Assembly: GCA_905373835.1 (NCBI GenBank)
Contig: CAJPUN010000002.1
Span: 62,001-126,000, forward strand
Length of the DNA: 64,000 nucleotides
From: Candidatus Saccharimonadota bacterium
GTDB taxonomy: Bacteria; Patescibacteriota; Saccharimonadia; Saccharimonadales; Saccharimonadaceae
Reading direction: 5' to 3'
The notes beneath the pieces are model-generated. The model saw only the letters and a program-made list of their open reading frames with translations. It made no database searches and was not told where the DNA came from. The translations under genes were made by a program, and so were the position numbers. Below are positions 1 through 8,204 of this stretch, one piece after another (the first letter of the stretch is position 1; the number at the start of each line of letters is the position of its first letter).

Positions 1-750
1 ATCATCATTGTGGGGAGTGCCAATAAGCGTGCGATCGAAGACCACTTTGATGTGCCAAATGAGGATCTGCTAGCTAACCTTCGGGCTGGTGGGCCAAAGA
101 AGCAGCCATTGATCGACACCGTCAAGCAGCTGTCTGAGATGGCAAACTTTATCTACATCCGCCAAAAGGGCCCATACGGCAACGCAACGCCACTGGCTTG
201 TGCAGCGCACCTCATCAACCGCGACGAGCCCGTCATCTATACCTTTGCCGATGATTTCATTGCTGCTAGCCCAAGCCGCTTCCAGCAGATGATTGCTGCA
301 TCGCAGGAGCTCGATGGGGCGGTGTTGTCGTGCAAAAAGATCGTCGATGATGCTGAGTTTGATCGCTACGGCGTTGTGGCTGGTCAGCAGCTATCGGACG
401 GCATTATTAAGATGAGCAACATCGTTGAAAAGCCAGGTAAGGCTAATGCGCCATCTGACCTCGCTAGTGTCAGTAGCTATATTTTGCCTGGCGAATTCTT
501 TAGCTATCTTGAGCACGCGAAAGAGCATTTTGATGGGCATGGCGAATTTACTGTTCAGCCTATTATGCAGCGGATGATTGATGACAGTCACGCGTTCTTT
601 GGCGTGGAGATTACCAACGGTACATATTATGACACTGGTGATAAGCTAGAGTACCTCAAGACCGTCGTGGATTTTGGCCTCAAAGACCCCGTGCTTGGCC
701 CAGAGTTTGCAAAATACCTGCGGGCTCGCTATACTGATACTCAGGCATAG
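1..750 (+). CDS. galU: UTP--glucose-1-phosphate uridylyltransferase, 5' truncated
   Basis: This enzyme makes UDP-glucose from UTP and glucose-1-phosphate in the cytoplasm, feeding surface polysaccharide and glycolipid synthesis. The open frame runs in from the window edge, so the N-terminal nucleotide-binding loop is missing; the internal GTG at position 10 is not the start. Visible family features are NKRAIEDHFD near the cut end, the sugar-binding stretch GPYGNATPLACA, FADDF in place of the usual L-x-D-D, and the C-terminal NGTYYDTGDKLEYLKT block. The C-terminus has the normal length. Three small genes follow on the same strand, the first after 32 bases with its own Shine-Dalgarno. The family assignment is firm; substrate specificity is inferred from the family. 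Confidence 0.93.
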   Translation: MIIVGSANKRAIEDHFDVPNEDLLANLRAGGPKKQPLIDTVKQLSEMANFIYIRQKGPYGNATPLACAAHLINRDEPVIYTFADDFIAASPSRFQQMIAASQELDGAVLSCKKIVDDAEFDRYGVVAGQQLSDGIIKMSNIVEKPGKANAPSDLASVSSYILPGEFFSYLEHAKEHFDGHGEFTVQPIMQRMIDDSHAFFGVEITNGTYYDTGDKLEYLKTVVDFGLKDPVLGPEFAKYLRARYTDTQA

Positions 751-782
751 TATATATGCTACTAACATAAAGGAGATACCGC

Positions 783-1037
783 ATGGAGTGGGCCCAGATA
801 TTAGTTATCATGTTATCGGTATTGCTGGCGCTGCTGCTGGTGCTTGCGATTGTCTTGACGGTTATATTGATTCGTATTACTAAGCGGATTAGTGCAGTGG
901 CAGAATTAGCTGAGCGCGTGGCAACCAACCTCGAGACAACAACTGATAATATCACCCGATTTACTTCGCCATTTTGGCTGGCTAAGACGGCTATGTCTTC
1001 GATCAAAAAATTGTTTATTACCAAACGTAATCGATAA
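783..1037 (+). CDS. Small single-pass membrane protein (84 aa)
   Basis: The protein has one long hydrophobic segment (about residues 5-29, rich in Leu, Val and Ile), then a positively charged turn and a short amphipathic cytoplasmic tail ending in basic residues. An AAAGGAGA Shine-Dalgarno ends six bases before the ATG. The next gene, a YtxH-like protein, starts 14 bases downstream with its own strong Shine-Dalgarno, so the two are probably co-transcribed. The layout (TM helix, then a helix with alternating Ala/Glu/Val) recalls the small DUF948-like proteins that often precede YtxH genes in Firmicutes. That likeness is from memory and is not a firm family call. No catalytic motif is visible. 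Confidence 0.75.
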   Translation: MEWAQILVIMLSVLLALLLVLAIVLTVILIRITKRISAVAELAERVATNLETTTDNITRFTSPFWLAKTAMSSIKKLFITKRNR

Positions 1038-1051
1038 AGGAGAATATAAGA

Positions 1052-1330
1052 ATGTCGAAAGGTAAATTTGTCCTTGGTGCAGTCCTCGGTGCTGCTGCTG
1101 GCGTGGTAGCTGGGCTCTTGACGGCACCAAAGTCGGGTAAAGAAACACGAACCGACCTCAAGAAAAAAGCGCATGAGCTCAAGCAAGACGCCGCTACAAA
1201 GGGTGACGAATTGCGCGCTAAGGGCGAGAAGGTGTACTATGAAGCACGTGATGCTGCTCGCGACCTGCACGACCGCAGTGACCGTGCTTTGCGCAGTGCT
1301 CGCGACGAGTTTGCGAAGGGTAAAAAGTAG
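1052..1330 (+). CDS. YtxH-like protein (92 aa)
   Basis: The N-terminus is a short Gly/Ala-rich hydrophobic segment (FVLGAVLGAAAGVVAGLL) followed at once by TAPKSGKETR. This is the hallmark of YtxH-type proteins: a glycine-zipper-like membrane segment and then a T-P-x-S-G-x-x-x-R block. Residues 35-92 are a highly charged Lys/Asp/Glu/Arg helix, probably coiled or disordered. A Shine-Dalgarno (AAAGGAGA) lies just upstream. Family members are general-stress or envelope-associated proteins of unknown biochemical role. The stop codon lies inside a perfect 6-bp hairpin (1327-1342), followed by a second, larger stem before the next gene. Confidence 0.8.
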   Translation: MSKGKFVLGAVLGAAAGVVAGLLTAPKSGKETRTDLKKKAHELKQDAATKGDELRAKGEKVYYEARDAARDLHDRSDRALRSARDEFAKGKK

Positions 1331-1391
1331 CCTGTAGGCTACAAATGGGTACGGCGAGTATCCTCCTAGGGGGAGCAAGCTCGCCGCACCC
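1327..1391 (+). other. Tandem hairpins between the YtxH-like gene and the next gene
   Basis: GTAGCC (1327-1332) pairs perfectly with GGCTAC (1337-1342) across the stop codon. A second stem pairs 1347-1358 with 1380-1391 (12 bp, one mismatch), and its loop holds a nested TCCTCC/GGGGGA helix (1361-1372). Only a weak T-rich stretch follows, and the next ATG comes 11 bases later with no Shine-Dalgarno. It could be a poor terminator, an mRNA-stabilising structure or a translational control element. Confidence 0.55.
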
Positions 1392-1402
1392 TTGCAATTA
1401 TT

Positions 1403-1753
1403 ATGACAGAGCAATCACTACCGTCACAGCGCCCATCAGACAAGTCGGCGACTTGTGAGAGGCATGATCATCCTGGGCCAGTTGCCGAGCTTACACGGCA
1501 GGTCAAAAAAGCCAACGAGACCGATGCACGCAAGGCTACCCTCGAGGATTTATTTTACGATTTTCATCGAAGCCGCGCAGAAGTCTACAAAATGAACTTC
1601 ATCCGCGGGATATTTTTTGGCCTCGGAAGCGTGCTTGGTGGGACGATTCTTGTGGCGCTGTTTGTTTGGCTGCTCAATGCTATTGGTCTCTTGGTGCCAG
1701 GCTTGGCAGACTTCATTGATAGTGTTATTAAGGTGATGAACGCACGGCACTGA
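1403..1753 (+). CDS. Membrane protein resembling DUF5665 (116 aa)
   Basis: Residues 1-45 are polar and charged. Then comes ATLEDLFYDFHRSRAEVY, followed by MNFIRGIFFGLGSVLGG and a hydrophobic helix (about residues 80-100) ending in a short amphipathic tail. The pattern of E-[DE]-x-x-x-x-[FY] helix, arginine turn, MNFxRGIFFGLGSxxGG and one TM helix matches my memory of DUF5665, a small membrane protein family of unknown function. There is no Shine-Dalgarno, and the start follows a stable hairpin (1347-1391), so initiation may depend on that structure. TGA ends the gene, and a GC-rich hairpin terminator follows. Confidence 0.72.
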   Translation: MTEQSLPSQRPSDKSATCERHDHPGPVAELTRQVKKANETDARKATLEDLFYDFHRSRAEVYKMNFIRGIFFGLGSVLGGTILVALFVWLLNAIGLLVPGLADFIDSVIKVMNARH

Positions 1754-1763
1754 TATGCTATAC

Positions 1764-1785
1764 GGGGGCAAGTCCCCCATTTATT
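1764..1785 (+). terminator. Intrinsic terminator after the DUF5665-like gene
   Basis: GGGGG (1764-1768) and CCCCC (1774-1778) form a compact stem with a five-base loop, followed by ATTTATT. A further 7-bp hairpin, CACTCCA (1802-1808) with TGGAGTG (1814-1820), lies downstream, and the same TGGAGTG recurs at 1881-1887 before dnaE. Confidence 0.65.
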
Positions 1786-1926
1786 CTGCAGTAGATCATC
1801 GCACTCCACTAGATGGAGTGATGAACGACTGGCGCACGCAACGTGAGAGTAGTTGAGTTTATTTTTGCTAATCACAATGATGGAGTGTTGGCCTTATCGC
1901 TCGTTCATTTGCTATACTAAGGAGGT

Positions 1927-4900
1927 ATGACTTCTCACTCATCAGCTTTGCAACCATCGGATTTTGTTCACCTGCACAACCACACTCATCATTCGCTACT
2001 TGATGGCTTGACGAAAATTGGCGACCTTGTCAGTACTGTTAAGGATTATGGCATGACGGCAGCGGCCATTACTGACCACGGGACGATGAGTGGGGTGCTT
2101 GACTATTACAAGACGGCGAAGGCGGCGGGCATCAAGCCGATCCTTGGCATTGAAGCGTACGTTGCCGCTCGATCGCGCTTCGACCGTGATCCCGCCAAAG
2201 ATAAGATGCGCTACCACCTGACTATCATTGCAATGAATAATCAGGGGTATCACAACCTTATGCGGCTGAGTACAAAGGCAAATCTAGAAGGGATGTACTA
2301 TAAGCCGCGGATTGACCACGACCTCCTCGAGGAGCTCAACGAAGGGCTGATTGTCCTAAGCGGCTGTGCAAGTGGTGAGATTGGTGAGGCGCTGCGTTAT
2401 GACGACTATGCCAGAGCAGTCGAGATCGCTCAGTGGTATAAGCGTGTCTTTGGCGACCGCTACTATCTGGAATTGCAAGACCATGGCCACCCCGAGTCTA
2501 ATACACACTGGGACGTGCAAGCGAAGATTAACGAGGGCCTGCGCCGCATGGCTGAGGAGCTGGACATTCCTCTAGTGGTGACCTGCGACGGCCACTACTT
2601 GACGCATGACTTCCAGGATGCACATGAGATATTACTCTGCGTGGGGACAGGCTCGTTTTTGAGCGATGAAAAGCGGATGAGCCTGAAGGATTTTGAGCTC
2701 CATCTGACTGACCCACGTGATATCATTGCTCGCTGGGGCAGCGAGCTACCCGAGTCTATCACCAACACCAAGCAGATTGCCGACCGTTGCACTGTCGACA
2801 TCGAGCTGGGCAAAATCCTCATCCCAAAGTACCCATTGCCTGAGGGCGAGACGAGCGAACATAGCTATTTGCACAAGCTGGTGTATCGTGGCCTAGCCCA
2901 GCGCTACAATGGCGCAAAGCCCGAAGATACTGCCGATCAGCTCCCCGAGCAGATTATCCCTACCTTGGCTGATGACGTGCGCGAGCGGGCTAAGATGGAG
3001 CTGGGTGTGATGGCAAGCATGGGGTATGAGGGGTACTTCCTCATCGTGCAGGATTTCATCAACTGGGGCAAGAGCCAGGGGATTGTCTTTGGGCCAGGCC
3101 GGGGCAGTGCCGCAGGGTCGATCATTGCCTATGCGCTTAATATCACCGATCTTGACCCGCTCAAGTACGGCCTGCTCTTCGAGCGGTTTCTGAACCCCGA
3201 TCGCATTAGCATGCCTGATATCGATGTCGACATCCAGGATACGCGGCGCGATGAGGTAATCGACTACTGTGCAAATAAATATGGTCACGACCACGTGAGC
3301 AACATCGTCACCTTTGGTAAGATGGCGGCTCGGGCGGCGGTGCGTGATGTCGCACGTGTGTTGGAGGTACCATATGCCGAAAGTGACCGCCTAGCCAAGA
3401 TGGTACCACCACCCGCCCAGGGGCGGCACATTCCATTGGCAGTCAGCACCAAAGAAGACCCCGACCTTAAGCACGAATACGAGACGAACCCAACCGCCAA
3501 GCAAGTTTTTGATTATGCTATCCAGCTAGAGGGGACAATTCGCAGCCATGGGGTGCACGCGTGTGGTGTGGTGATTGCGCCCGACGAGCTCGTTAAATAT
3601 ATCCCGCTTGAGCAGGCGCAGAAAGGCGTCGTGGCGACGCAGTTCCCGATGGGCGAGGTAGAGGATCTTGGTCTGCTCAAGATGGACTTCCTTGGCCTAT
3701 CGAACTTATCGATTATTAATAATGCAATGCGGATCATCCGCAAAGTCTATGGTGATACGATCGACCTCTCCACGTTACCACTTGATGACGAAGCAACGTA
3801 CAAACTGTTTCAGCGGGGTGATACAACAGGAGTATTCCAGCTTGAGTCGGCTGGGATGAAACGTTATTTGCGCGCTCTCAAGCCATCGCACTTTGAGGAT
3901 ATCATCGCAATGGTGGCGCTGTACCGGCCAGGGCCAATGCAGTTTATCGATAGTTTTATTCGGCGCAAGCACGGTGAGGAGGAGATCACCTACCTTCACC
4001 CGGGGATGAAGAGCTCACTTGAGAACACGTATGGTATTTTGGTCTATCAAGAGCAGTTTATGCAGATCTCCAAGGAGTGGTGCGGCTTTACTGGTGGACA
4101 GGCCGATACTCTGCGCAAGGCCGTTGGTAAGAAAAAGATCGACCTAATGAAGAAGGTTAAGCCGGAGTTTGTTGAAGGAGCAGTGAAGGTCGGTGGAGCG
4201 ACGCGTGAGATGGCCGAGACATTTTGGACGCAGCTAGAAGAGTTTGCCAATTACTGCTTCAACAAGAGCCATGCAGCGTGCTATGGACTTATTGCTTACT
4301 GGACGGCATATCTTAAGGCACACTACCCCGATGCCTTTATGGCAGCCTTGATGACAAGTGACCACGATGACGTCGACCGGCTGGCGATTGAGATCACCGA
4401 GTGCAAGCATATGGGCCTGACGGTACTCAACCCTGATGTCAATGAATCATACGAGGAATTTGCGGTGGTGCCGGGCAAGAAGCAGATTCGCTTTGGTATG
4501 GCAGCAGTGAAGGGCGTTGGCGTGGGCGCAGTGGAAGAGATCGTCAAAATGCGTGACCGCGACGGGAAGTTTGCGACTGTGGAGGATTTTGCCAAGCGTG
4601 TCTCGACGAGTAAGTGTAACAAACGGGTGTGGGAGTCGCTCATTAAATCGGGCGGCTTTGATGCGCTGGGTGATCGCTCTGATCTTCTCTTTAATCTTGA
4701 GAATGTCCTTGCTTTTGCGAGTAAATTACAGAAGGAAGCGCTGAGCGGCCAGACCGATCTCTTCGGTAGCCTCGCCGATAGCTCTACAGAAGTTATGCCG
4801 TCGATTGAGCTTAAGCCGGCGCCCGTCAAACACACCGACAAAGAGCGCCTCATGTGGGAGCGCGAACTGATTGGCCTCTACATTAGTGCGCACCCGCTCG

Positions 4901-5631
4901 ACCATTATGATACGTTCTTTGCTGAGCAGACCGTGCCACTGCGCACTGTCTCACCACAGATCGACGGCCAGACAGTGACGATCGGTGGCCTCGTGACGCG
5001 CTTGCGGACGATTGTGACGAAGTCGGGCAGCAAGATGGCCTTTGTGGGAGTTGAGGACAAGTCGGGTGAGAGTGAGATCATTATCTTTCCGAACTTATAC
5101 GAGAAGCTGGCTGGCCAGCTGGAGCAAGATGTGGTAATCACTGCCAGCGGCAAGGTGAGCGCACGCGATCGTGATGGCAACCTTGGTGATGAAGCGAAGC
5201 TAATTGCCAATGAAATCACCGTCGTGACTGATACCGACTTAGCCGAATATCAAGCAACTGGTCGCACGATGTCTACACCAACCGGCCCAGCAGCTACGCC
5301 GCGCCGCCGGTCATCATCGCAAAAAAATACCCAGCGCTCAGCACAAGCATCGGCACGTGCAGCCGCATCAGTGTCAGCAGCCGCCCCGCCGCCCAAACCA
5401 CTCGATACACTCCCAACGGTCTATGTGCGGGTCAAGAACCCCGATGATATGGCTGCTCTCACGAAGTTTAAGCAGCTGTGTACACAAAATCCAGGCCAGC
5501 ACGACATTATTATGATGCTGGGTGATGACAAAACGTCGGCAATTCGCCTGCCATTCCGGGTCGACGCGCAGCAGCGGCTACAAAATGAACTTGCACAAAT
5601 CCTCGGTAAAGACTGCGTTGTTGTTAAATAA
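1927..5631 (+). CDS. dnaE: DNA polymerase III alpha subunit (1234 aa)
   Basis: This is the catalytic subunit of the replicative DNA polymerase. Domain order: PHP (about residues 10-290) with HNHTHHSLLDG, ITDHG, GIEAYVA and a later DGHY, so the metal ligands of an active PHP exonuclease appear intact; the C-family polymerase palm with GPGRGSAAGS and the catalytic aspartates of PDIDVD (about 430-435); fingers and HhH region; OB fold (about 1015-1095); a Ser/Ala/Pro-rich linker; and a C-terminal domain ending in LGKDCVVVK. Length is normal for the DnaE1 type. TATACT (1913-1918) ends eight bases before the ATG, so transcription may start at or next to the initiator although GGAGG lies between them. 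No dedicated proofreading subunit gene is nearby. Confidence 0.97.
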   Translation: MTSHSSALQPSDFVHLHNHTHHSLLDGLTKIGDLVSTVKDYGMTAAAITDHGTMSGVLDYYKTAKAAGIKPILGIEAYVAARSRFDRDPAKDKMRYHLTIIAMNNQGYHNLMRLSTKANLEGMYYKPRIDHDLLEELNEGLIVLSGCASGEIGEALRYDDYARAVEIAQWYKRVFGDRYYLELQDHGHPESNTHWDVQAKINEGLRRMAEELDIPLVVTCDGHYLTHDFQDAHEILLCVGTGSFLSDEKRMSLKDFELHLTDPRDIIARWGSELPESITNTKQIADRCTVDIELGKILIPKYPLPEGETSEHSYLHKLVYRGLAQRYNGAKPEDTADQLPEQIIPTLADDVRERAKMELGVMASMGYEGYFLIVQDFINWGKSQGIVFGPGRGSAAGSIIAYALNITDLDPLKYGLLFERFLNPDRISMPDIDVDIQDTRRDEVIDYCANKYGHDHVSNIVTFGKMAARAAVRDVARVLEVPYAESDRLAKMVPPPAQGRHIPLAVSTKEDPDLKHEYETNPTAKQVFDYAIQLEGTIRSHGVHACGVVIAPDELVKYIPLEQAQKGVVATQFPMGEVEDLGLLKMDFLGLSNLSIINNAMRIIRKVYGDTIDLSTLPLDDEATYKLFQRGDTTGVFQLESAGMKRYLRALKPSHFEDIIAMVALYRPGPMQFIDSFIRRKHGEEEITYLHPGMKSSLENTYGILVYQEQFMQISKEWCGFTGGQADTLRKAVGKKKIDLMKKVKPEFVEGAVKVGGATREMAETFWTQLEEFANYCFNKSHAACYGLIAYWTAYLKAHYPDAFMAALMTSDHDDVDRLAIEITECKHMGLTVLNPDVNESYEEFAVVPGKKQIRFGMAAVKGVGVGAVEEIVKMRDRDGKFATVEDFAKRVSTSKCNKRVWESLIKSGGFDALGDRSDLLFNLENVLAFASKLQKEALSGQTDLFGSLADSSTEVMPSIELKPAPVKHTDKERLMWERELIGLYISAHPLDHYDTFFAEQTVPLRTVSPQIDGQTVTIGGLVTRLRTIVTKSGSKMAFVGVEDKSGESEIIIFPNLYEKLAGQLEQDVVITASGKVSARDRDGNLGDEAKLIANEITVVTDTDLAEYQATGRTMSTPTGPAATPRRRSSSQKNTQRSAQASARAAASVSAAAPPPKPLDTLPTVYVRVKNPDDMAALTKFKQLCTQNPGQHDIIMMLGDDKTSAIRLPFRVDAQQRLQNELAQILGKDCVVVK

Positions 5632-5636
5632 TGCCG

Positions 5637-5813
5637 TCCCCGCGAAGGGGGTGACTCGCGCCACCCTGGGAGTCTGCAGATTGCGCGTGTTATAAAGAAA
5701 CTTCGAACAATTGCGTCTACGACCAGGGCGGCGCGAGGCCAAATACTTGCAAGGCGAGCGGAAATAAGCTCAAGCACAGGCAAGTTGCAGGCGGTGGCTT
5801 GGTCGTGCCACCT
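5637..5813 (-). ncRNA. Candidate structured RNA between dnaE and the SpoU methyltransferase gene
   Basis: A near-consensus promoter on the minus strand (TTGCGT at 5848-5843, 17-base spacer, TATACT at 5825-5820) points into a gene-free interval with no usable reading frame. Read on the minus strand, the transcript would fold into a hairpin with GGTGGC (5793-5798) opposite GCCACC (5807-5812), then a stem pairing ACTTGC with GCAAGT. Next comes a 15-bp stem with one mismatch (5655-5669 with 5723-5737) enclosing smaller helices, and finally a GC hairpin (5638-5651). I see none of the conserved blocks of RNase P RNA, tmRNA or SRP RNA. The ends are estimates. It may instead be only a terminator region or a repeat. 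Confidence 0.38.
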
Positions 5814-5819
5814 GCTGCT

Positions 5820-5848
5820 AGTATAACCCGATATTTGCTATAACGCAA
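5820..5848 (-). promoter_or_regulatory. Promoter facing dnaE's 3' end (candidate ncRNA promoter)
   Basis: TTGCGT (5848-5843), a spacer of 17 bases, then TATACT (5825-5820), all read on the minus strand. No start codon with a sustained frame follows, which is why a non-coding transcript is suggested. Confidence 0.5.
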
Positions 5849-5875
5849 ACAAAATGGGTACATATGATACTATAA

Positions 5876-6412
5876 CTATCCAGCAGTTGTGAGCGCATAG
5901 AGCGCAATACCGGTCGCGACTGATACGTTAAACGACTCCTTCTGCCCTTGCATCGGAATCTCGATAATGTCATCCACGAGCGCAAGCGTCTCGGCCGAAA
6001 TACCATGGACTTCTTCGCCAAGCAAAAGGACGAGCTTGCTTGGTGGTTGATATTGCTGGAGAGAAACAGAAGTAGGAGCTTGCTCGAGCGCAACAATGCG
6101 ATAGCCGGCAAACTGCTCAAGGTCGAGCTCTGACTGATAATCGAACGGCACAAGAGCTTCGGCACCAAGTGCCGTTTTGTGGATCTGCTGGGTAATCTTT
6201 TCGCGGATGTGTGGCAAACGTGGGTCGGCTCGCACTGTCTCTTCAGGCTGGTAGGCGCAGTGTGGTGGGGTTGGCTGAAGGGCAAGATCGGGGTAGGGGG
6301 TGTAGCCACTGAGGATAAGCCGCTGCACACCAAATCCTTCGCAGGTACGAAAGATTGCCCCAACATTGTGTGCTGAGCGAATGTTGTGCGCGATAACAAT
6401 AATCTCTGGCAT
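5876..6412 (-). CDS. SpoU/TrmH-family RNA 2'-O-methyltransferase (178 aa)
   Basis: This is a SPOUT-fold, SAM-dependent methyltransferase acting on a ribose 2'-OH in tRNA or rRNA. Family motifs: N-terminal IAHNIRSAHNVGAIFRT (motif 1), LLLGEEVHGIS (motif 2) and the C-terminal knot ESFNVSVATGIALY (motif 3). It consists of the catalytic domain alone, like TrmL or short TrmH proteins, with no separate substrate-binding extension. I chose the ATG at 6412 over the upstream in-frame ATG at 6460 because the motif begins here and a perfect TATAAT (6424-6419) ends six bases before it, giving a leaderless start. A second family member is at 47814. The RNA target cannot be told from sequence. Confidence 0.88.
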   Translation of the reverse strand: MPEIIVIAHNIRSAHNVGAIFRTCEGFGVQRLILSGYTPYPDLALQPTPPHCAYQPEETVRADPRLPHIREKITQQIHKTALGAEALVPFDYQSELDLEQFAGYRIVALEQAPTSVSLQQYQPPSKLVLLLGEEVHGISAETLALVDDIIEIPMQGQKESFNVSVATGIALYALTTAG

Positions 6413-6484
6413 AATTGTATTATACCTGAAGTGCTTTGGACTTGCCTCTATATTTACCACGAGCTTTTTGTTACACTAAGAAGG

Positions 6485-8107
6485 ATGAATGAAGATGAAG
6501 TCCAACAACGTCGTCGTCAGCAAGATGAGGCGTCGACCGAGCAACGATCGCGCATTCTTGGCCTTAAGTACCTTGATATGCGCCCCATCGAAGAGACGCT
6601 GCCACTAGCACGCGACCTAATGACGATCGAGGAGATGCACAACCTCTATATGCTGCCGCTAACTGACGGTAATGAGCAGGAATCGTATCAGTTTGCTGTT
6701 ACGACACAAACACCCCAGTCGGTTATCCAGCGGACGCGGCGCACGTATCAGGACCAGGGGCTACCTGTCGAATTTTATTTGATTAGCCTCAGTGCTTACC
6801 GCGTGTTGATGAACCGCTTCGACCCACCAAAGAAGATCGTCTACGATGATATTAAGATTGCCAAAGCGGGTGATAGTGAGACCATCGCCGAGGTGAGCCA
6901 GACACTTGGGCGAGTGAGTAGTGAGGAGGTTTTCGACTTCTTGATCAACCAGGCGGATATGCTCGGTGCGAGCGACATCCACATCGAGAATGAACGCCAC
7001 GACATACGGATTCGCCTCCGTGTCGATGGTGCGCTCCACCCCGTAGCAACGATCAGCCGCAGCCGCTACCGCGTGATCATGGGTGAGCTCGCCAGCCGTG
7101 CTGGTGTGTCGAGTGCTTCGATGGAGCCACAGTCTGGCCACATCCAAAAGGACGTGACGCATGGTAATGCGACGCACTTGCTCAATATCCGTGTCGAGAC
7201 TGTGCCAACCATGTATGGGCAGGATGCCGTGCTGCGTCTCTTTAACTTCGATGAAAGCTTGCTGAATCTTGATTTGCTGGGTATTCCGCCCAAGCAGCGC
7301 CAGCAGATTGATGAAATCATCAGCCATCCGCGCGGCCTTGTGCTGATGGTCGGGCCAACGGGCTCGGGCAAATCTACCACGCTCTATAGCATGCTCAATG
7401 CCCTTAATACGACCGACCGCAAGATTATTACGCTGGAGGATCCAATCGAATACGGCTTGGCTGGTATCTCGCAAATCCCAATTAATACCAACGCCGGCGG
7501 GAGCTTTGGTGAGGGCTTGCGCAGCGTGCTTCGTCTTGATCCAGATGTCGTGATGGTGGGTGAGATCCGCGACGTCGATACGGCGCGCACGGCCATCCAG
7601 GCGTCTATTACCGGCCACTTGGTGATGTCGAGCTTCCACGCCAATAGTAGTAGTGCAGCCTTTAGCCGAATGATCGATCTGATTGGTGTGAACCCGATTT
7701 TTGCCAGTGCTATCCGCCTTGTGGTAGCGCAGCGGTTGGTGCGGCGCCTCGTGGACGAAACCAAGGAGGCTTATGAGCCAGACGACGCCACGCGCAGCTA
7801 TGTCAAGCGAGTTCTTGCTGATATTCCTGAAGAGGTGGAGCATCCTAATCTCGACACCTTCAAGCTCTGGCGGCCAGTACCGAGCGATGATGCGCCATTT
7901 GGCTACAAGGGTCGCATGGTGATTATGGAGCAGCTTATCGTGACCCCAGGTATTCAGAAGTTCATCCGCGGAGACTTTACCGATGTCCACCCAGACGTCA
8001 TCGAAAAAGCCGCCCAGCGCGAAGGTATGCTCACCCTCGAACAAATTGGCGTATTAGCTGCCCTGCGCGGCGAGACAACGCTTGAGGAAGTCGGGCGGGT
8101 GATATAA
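6485..8107 (+). CDS. pilB: Type IV pilus assembly / type II secretion ATPase, PilB/GspE family (540 aa)
   Basis: This cytoplasmic hexameric ATPase powers pilus extension. Visible: an N-terminal domain (about 1-150) with a GspE-like YDDIKIAKAG region, Walker A GPTGSGKSTT (about residue 290), an Asp box (EDPIEYG), Walker B LDPDVVMVGEIRD and a His box (TGHLVMSSFHANS). The usual CxxC...CxxC zinc motif between the His box and the C-terminus is absent: RLVRRLVDETKEAY is followed by a cysteine-free loop up to GYKGRMVIMEQL. I chose ATG 6485 because TACACT (6472-6477) ends seven bases before it, and the frame upstream of this start overlaps the divergent methyltransferase. A pilin lies at 62634; PilC, PilD and PilT are not in this window. 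Confidence 0.92.
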   Translation: MNEDEVQQRRRQQDEASTEQRSRILGLKYLDMRPIEETLPLARDLMTIEEMHNLYMLPLTDGNEQESYQFAVTTQTPQSVIQRTRRTYQDQGLPVEFYLISLSAYRVLMNRFDPPKKIVYDDIKIAKAGDSETIAEVSQTLGRVSSEEVFDFLINQADMLGASDIHIENERHDIRIRLRVDGALHPVATISRSRYRVIMGELASRAGVSSASMEPQSGHIQKDVTHGNATHLLNIRVETVPTMYGQDAVLRLFNFDESLLNLDLLGIPPKQRQQIDEIISHPRGLVLMVGPTGSGKSTTLYSMLNALNTTDRKIITLEDPIEYGLAGISQIPINTNAGGSFGEGLRSVLRLDPDVVMVGEIRDVDTARTAIQASITGHLVMSSFHANSSSAAFSRMIDLIGVNPIFASAIRLVVAQRLVRRLVDETKEAYEPDDATRSYVKRVLADIPEEVEHPNLDTFKLWRPVPSDDAPFGYKGRMVIMEQLIVTPGIQKFIRGDFTDVHPDVIEKAAQREGMLTLEQIGVLAALRGETTLEEVGRVI

Positions 8108-8145
8108 CGCGCTATCTTGCTGAAGAATACTTAGGGTTAATCTGT

Positions 8146-8170
8146 GCTATGTACTGCATAGCGGATTTTG
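8146..8170 (+). terminator. Weak hairpin terminator after pilB
   Basis: GCTATG (8146-8151) pairs with CATAGC (8157-8162), followed by GGATTTT. The next promoter's -35 begins in the T run. Confidence 0.4.
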
Positions 8171-8196
8171 ACAAAGTATCATTTTTTGCGTATTAT
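8168..8196 (+). promoter_or_regulatory. Consensus promoter giving a leaderless start at 8205
   Basis: TTGACA (8168-8173), exactly 17 bases, then TATTAT (8191-8196). The ATG at 8205 lies eight bases after the -10, at the expected transcription start. Confidence 0.75.
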
Positions 8197-8204
8197 ACTA
8201 TGGC

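Noticed and set aside
5421..5783. A 120-codon minus-strand frame overlapping the dnaE 3' end and the gap behind it
   Set aside because: It overlaps a solid coding region, starts inside the predicted RNA helices, has no Shine-Dalgarno, and its composition looks like antisense of dnaE.
5640..5830. RNase P RNA or tmRNA in the dnaE-downstream gap (a GAGGCCAAATA-like string is present)
   Set aside because: The other conserved RNase P blocks (GAGGAAAGTCC, ACAGAA) and any tRNA-like tmRNA ends are missing, and the gap is too short.
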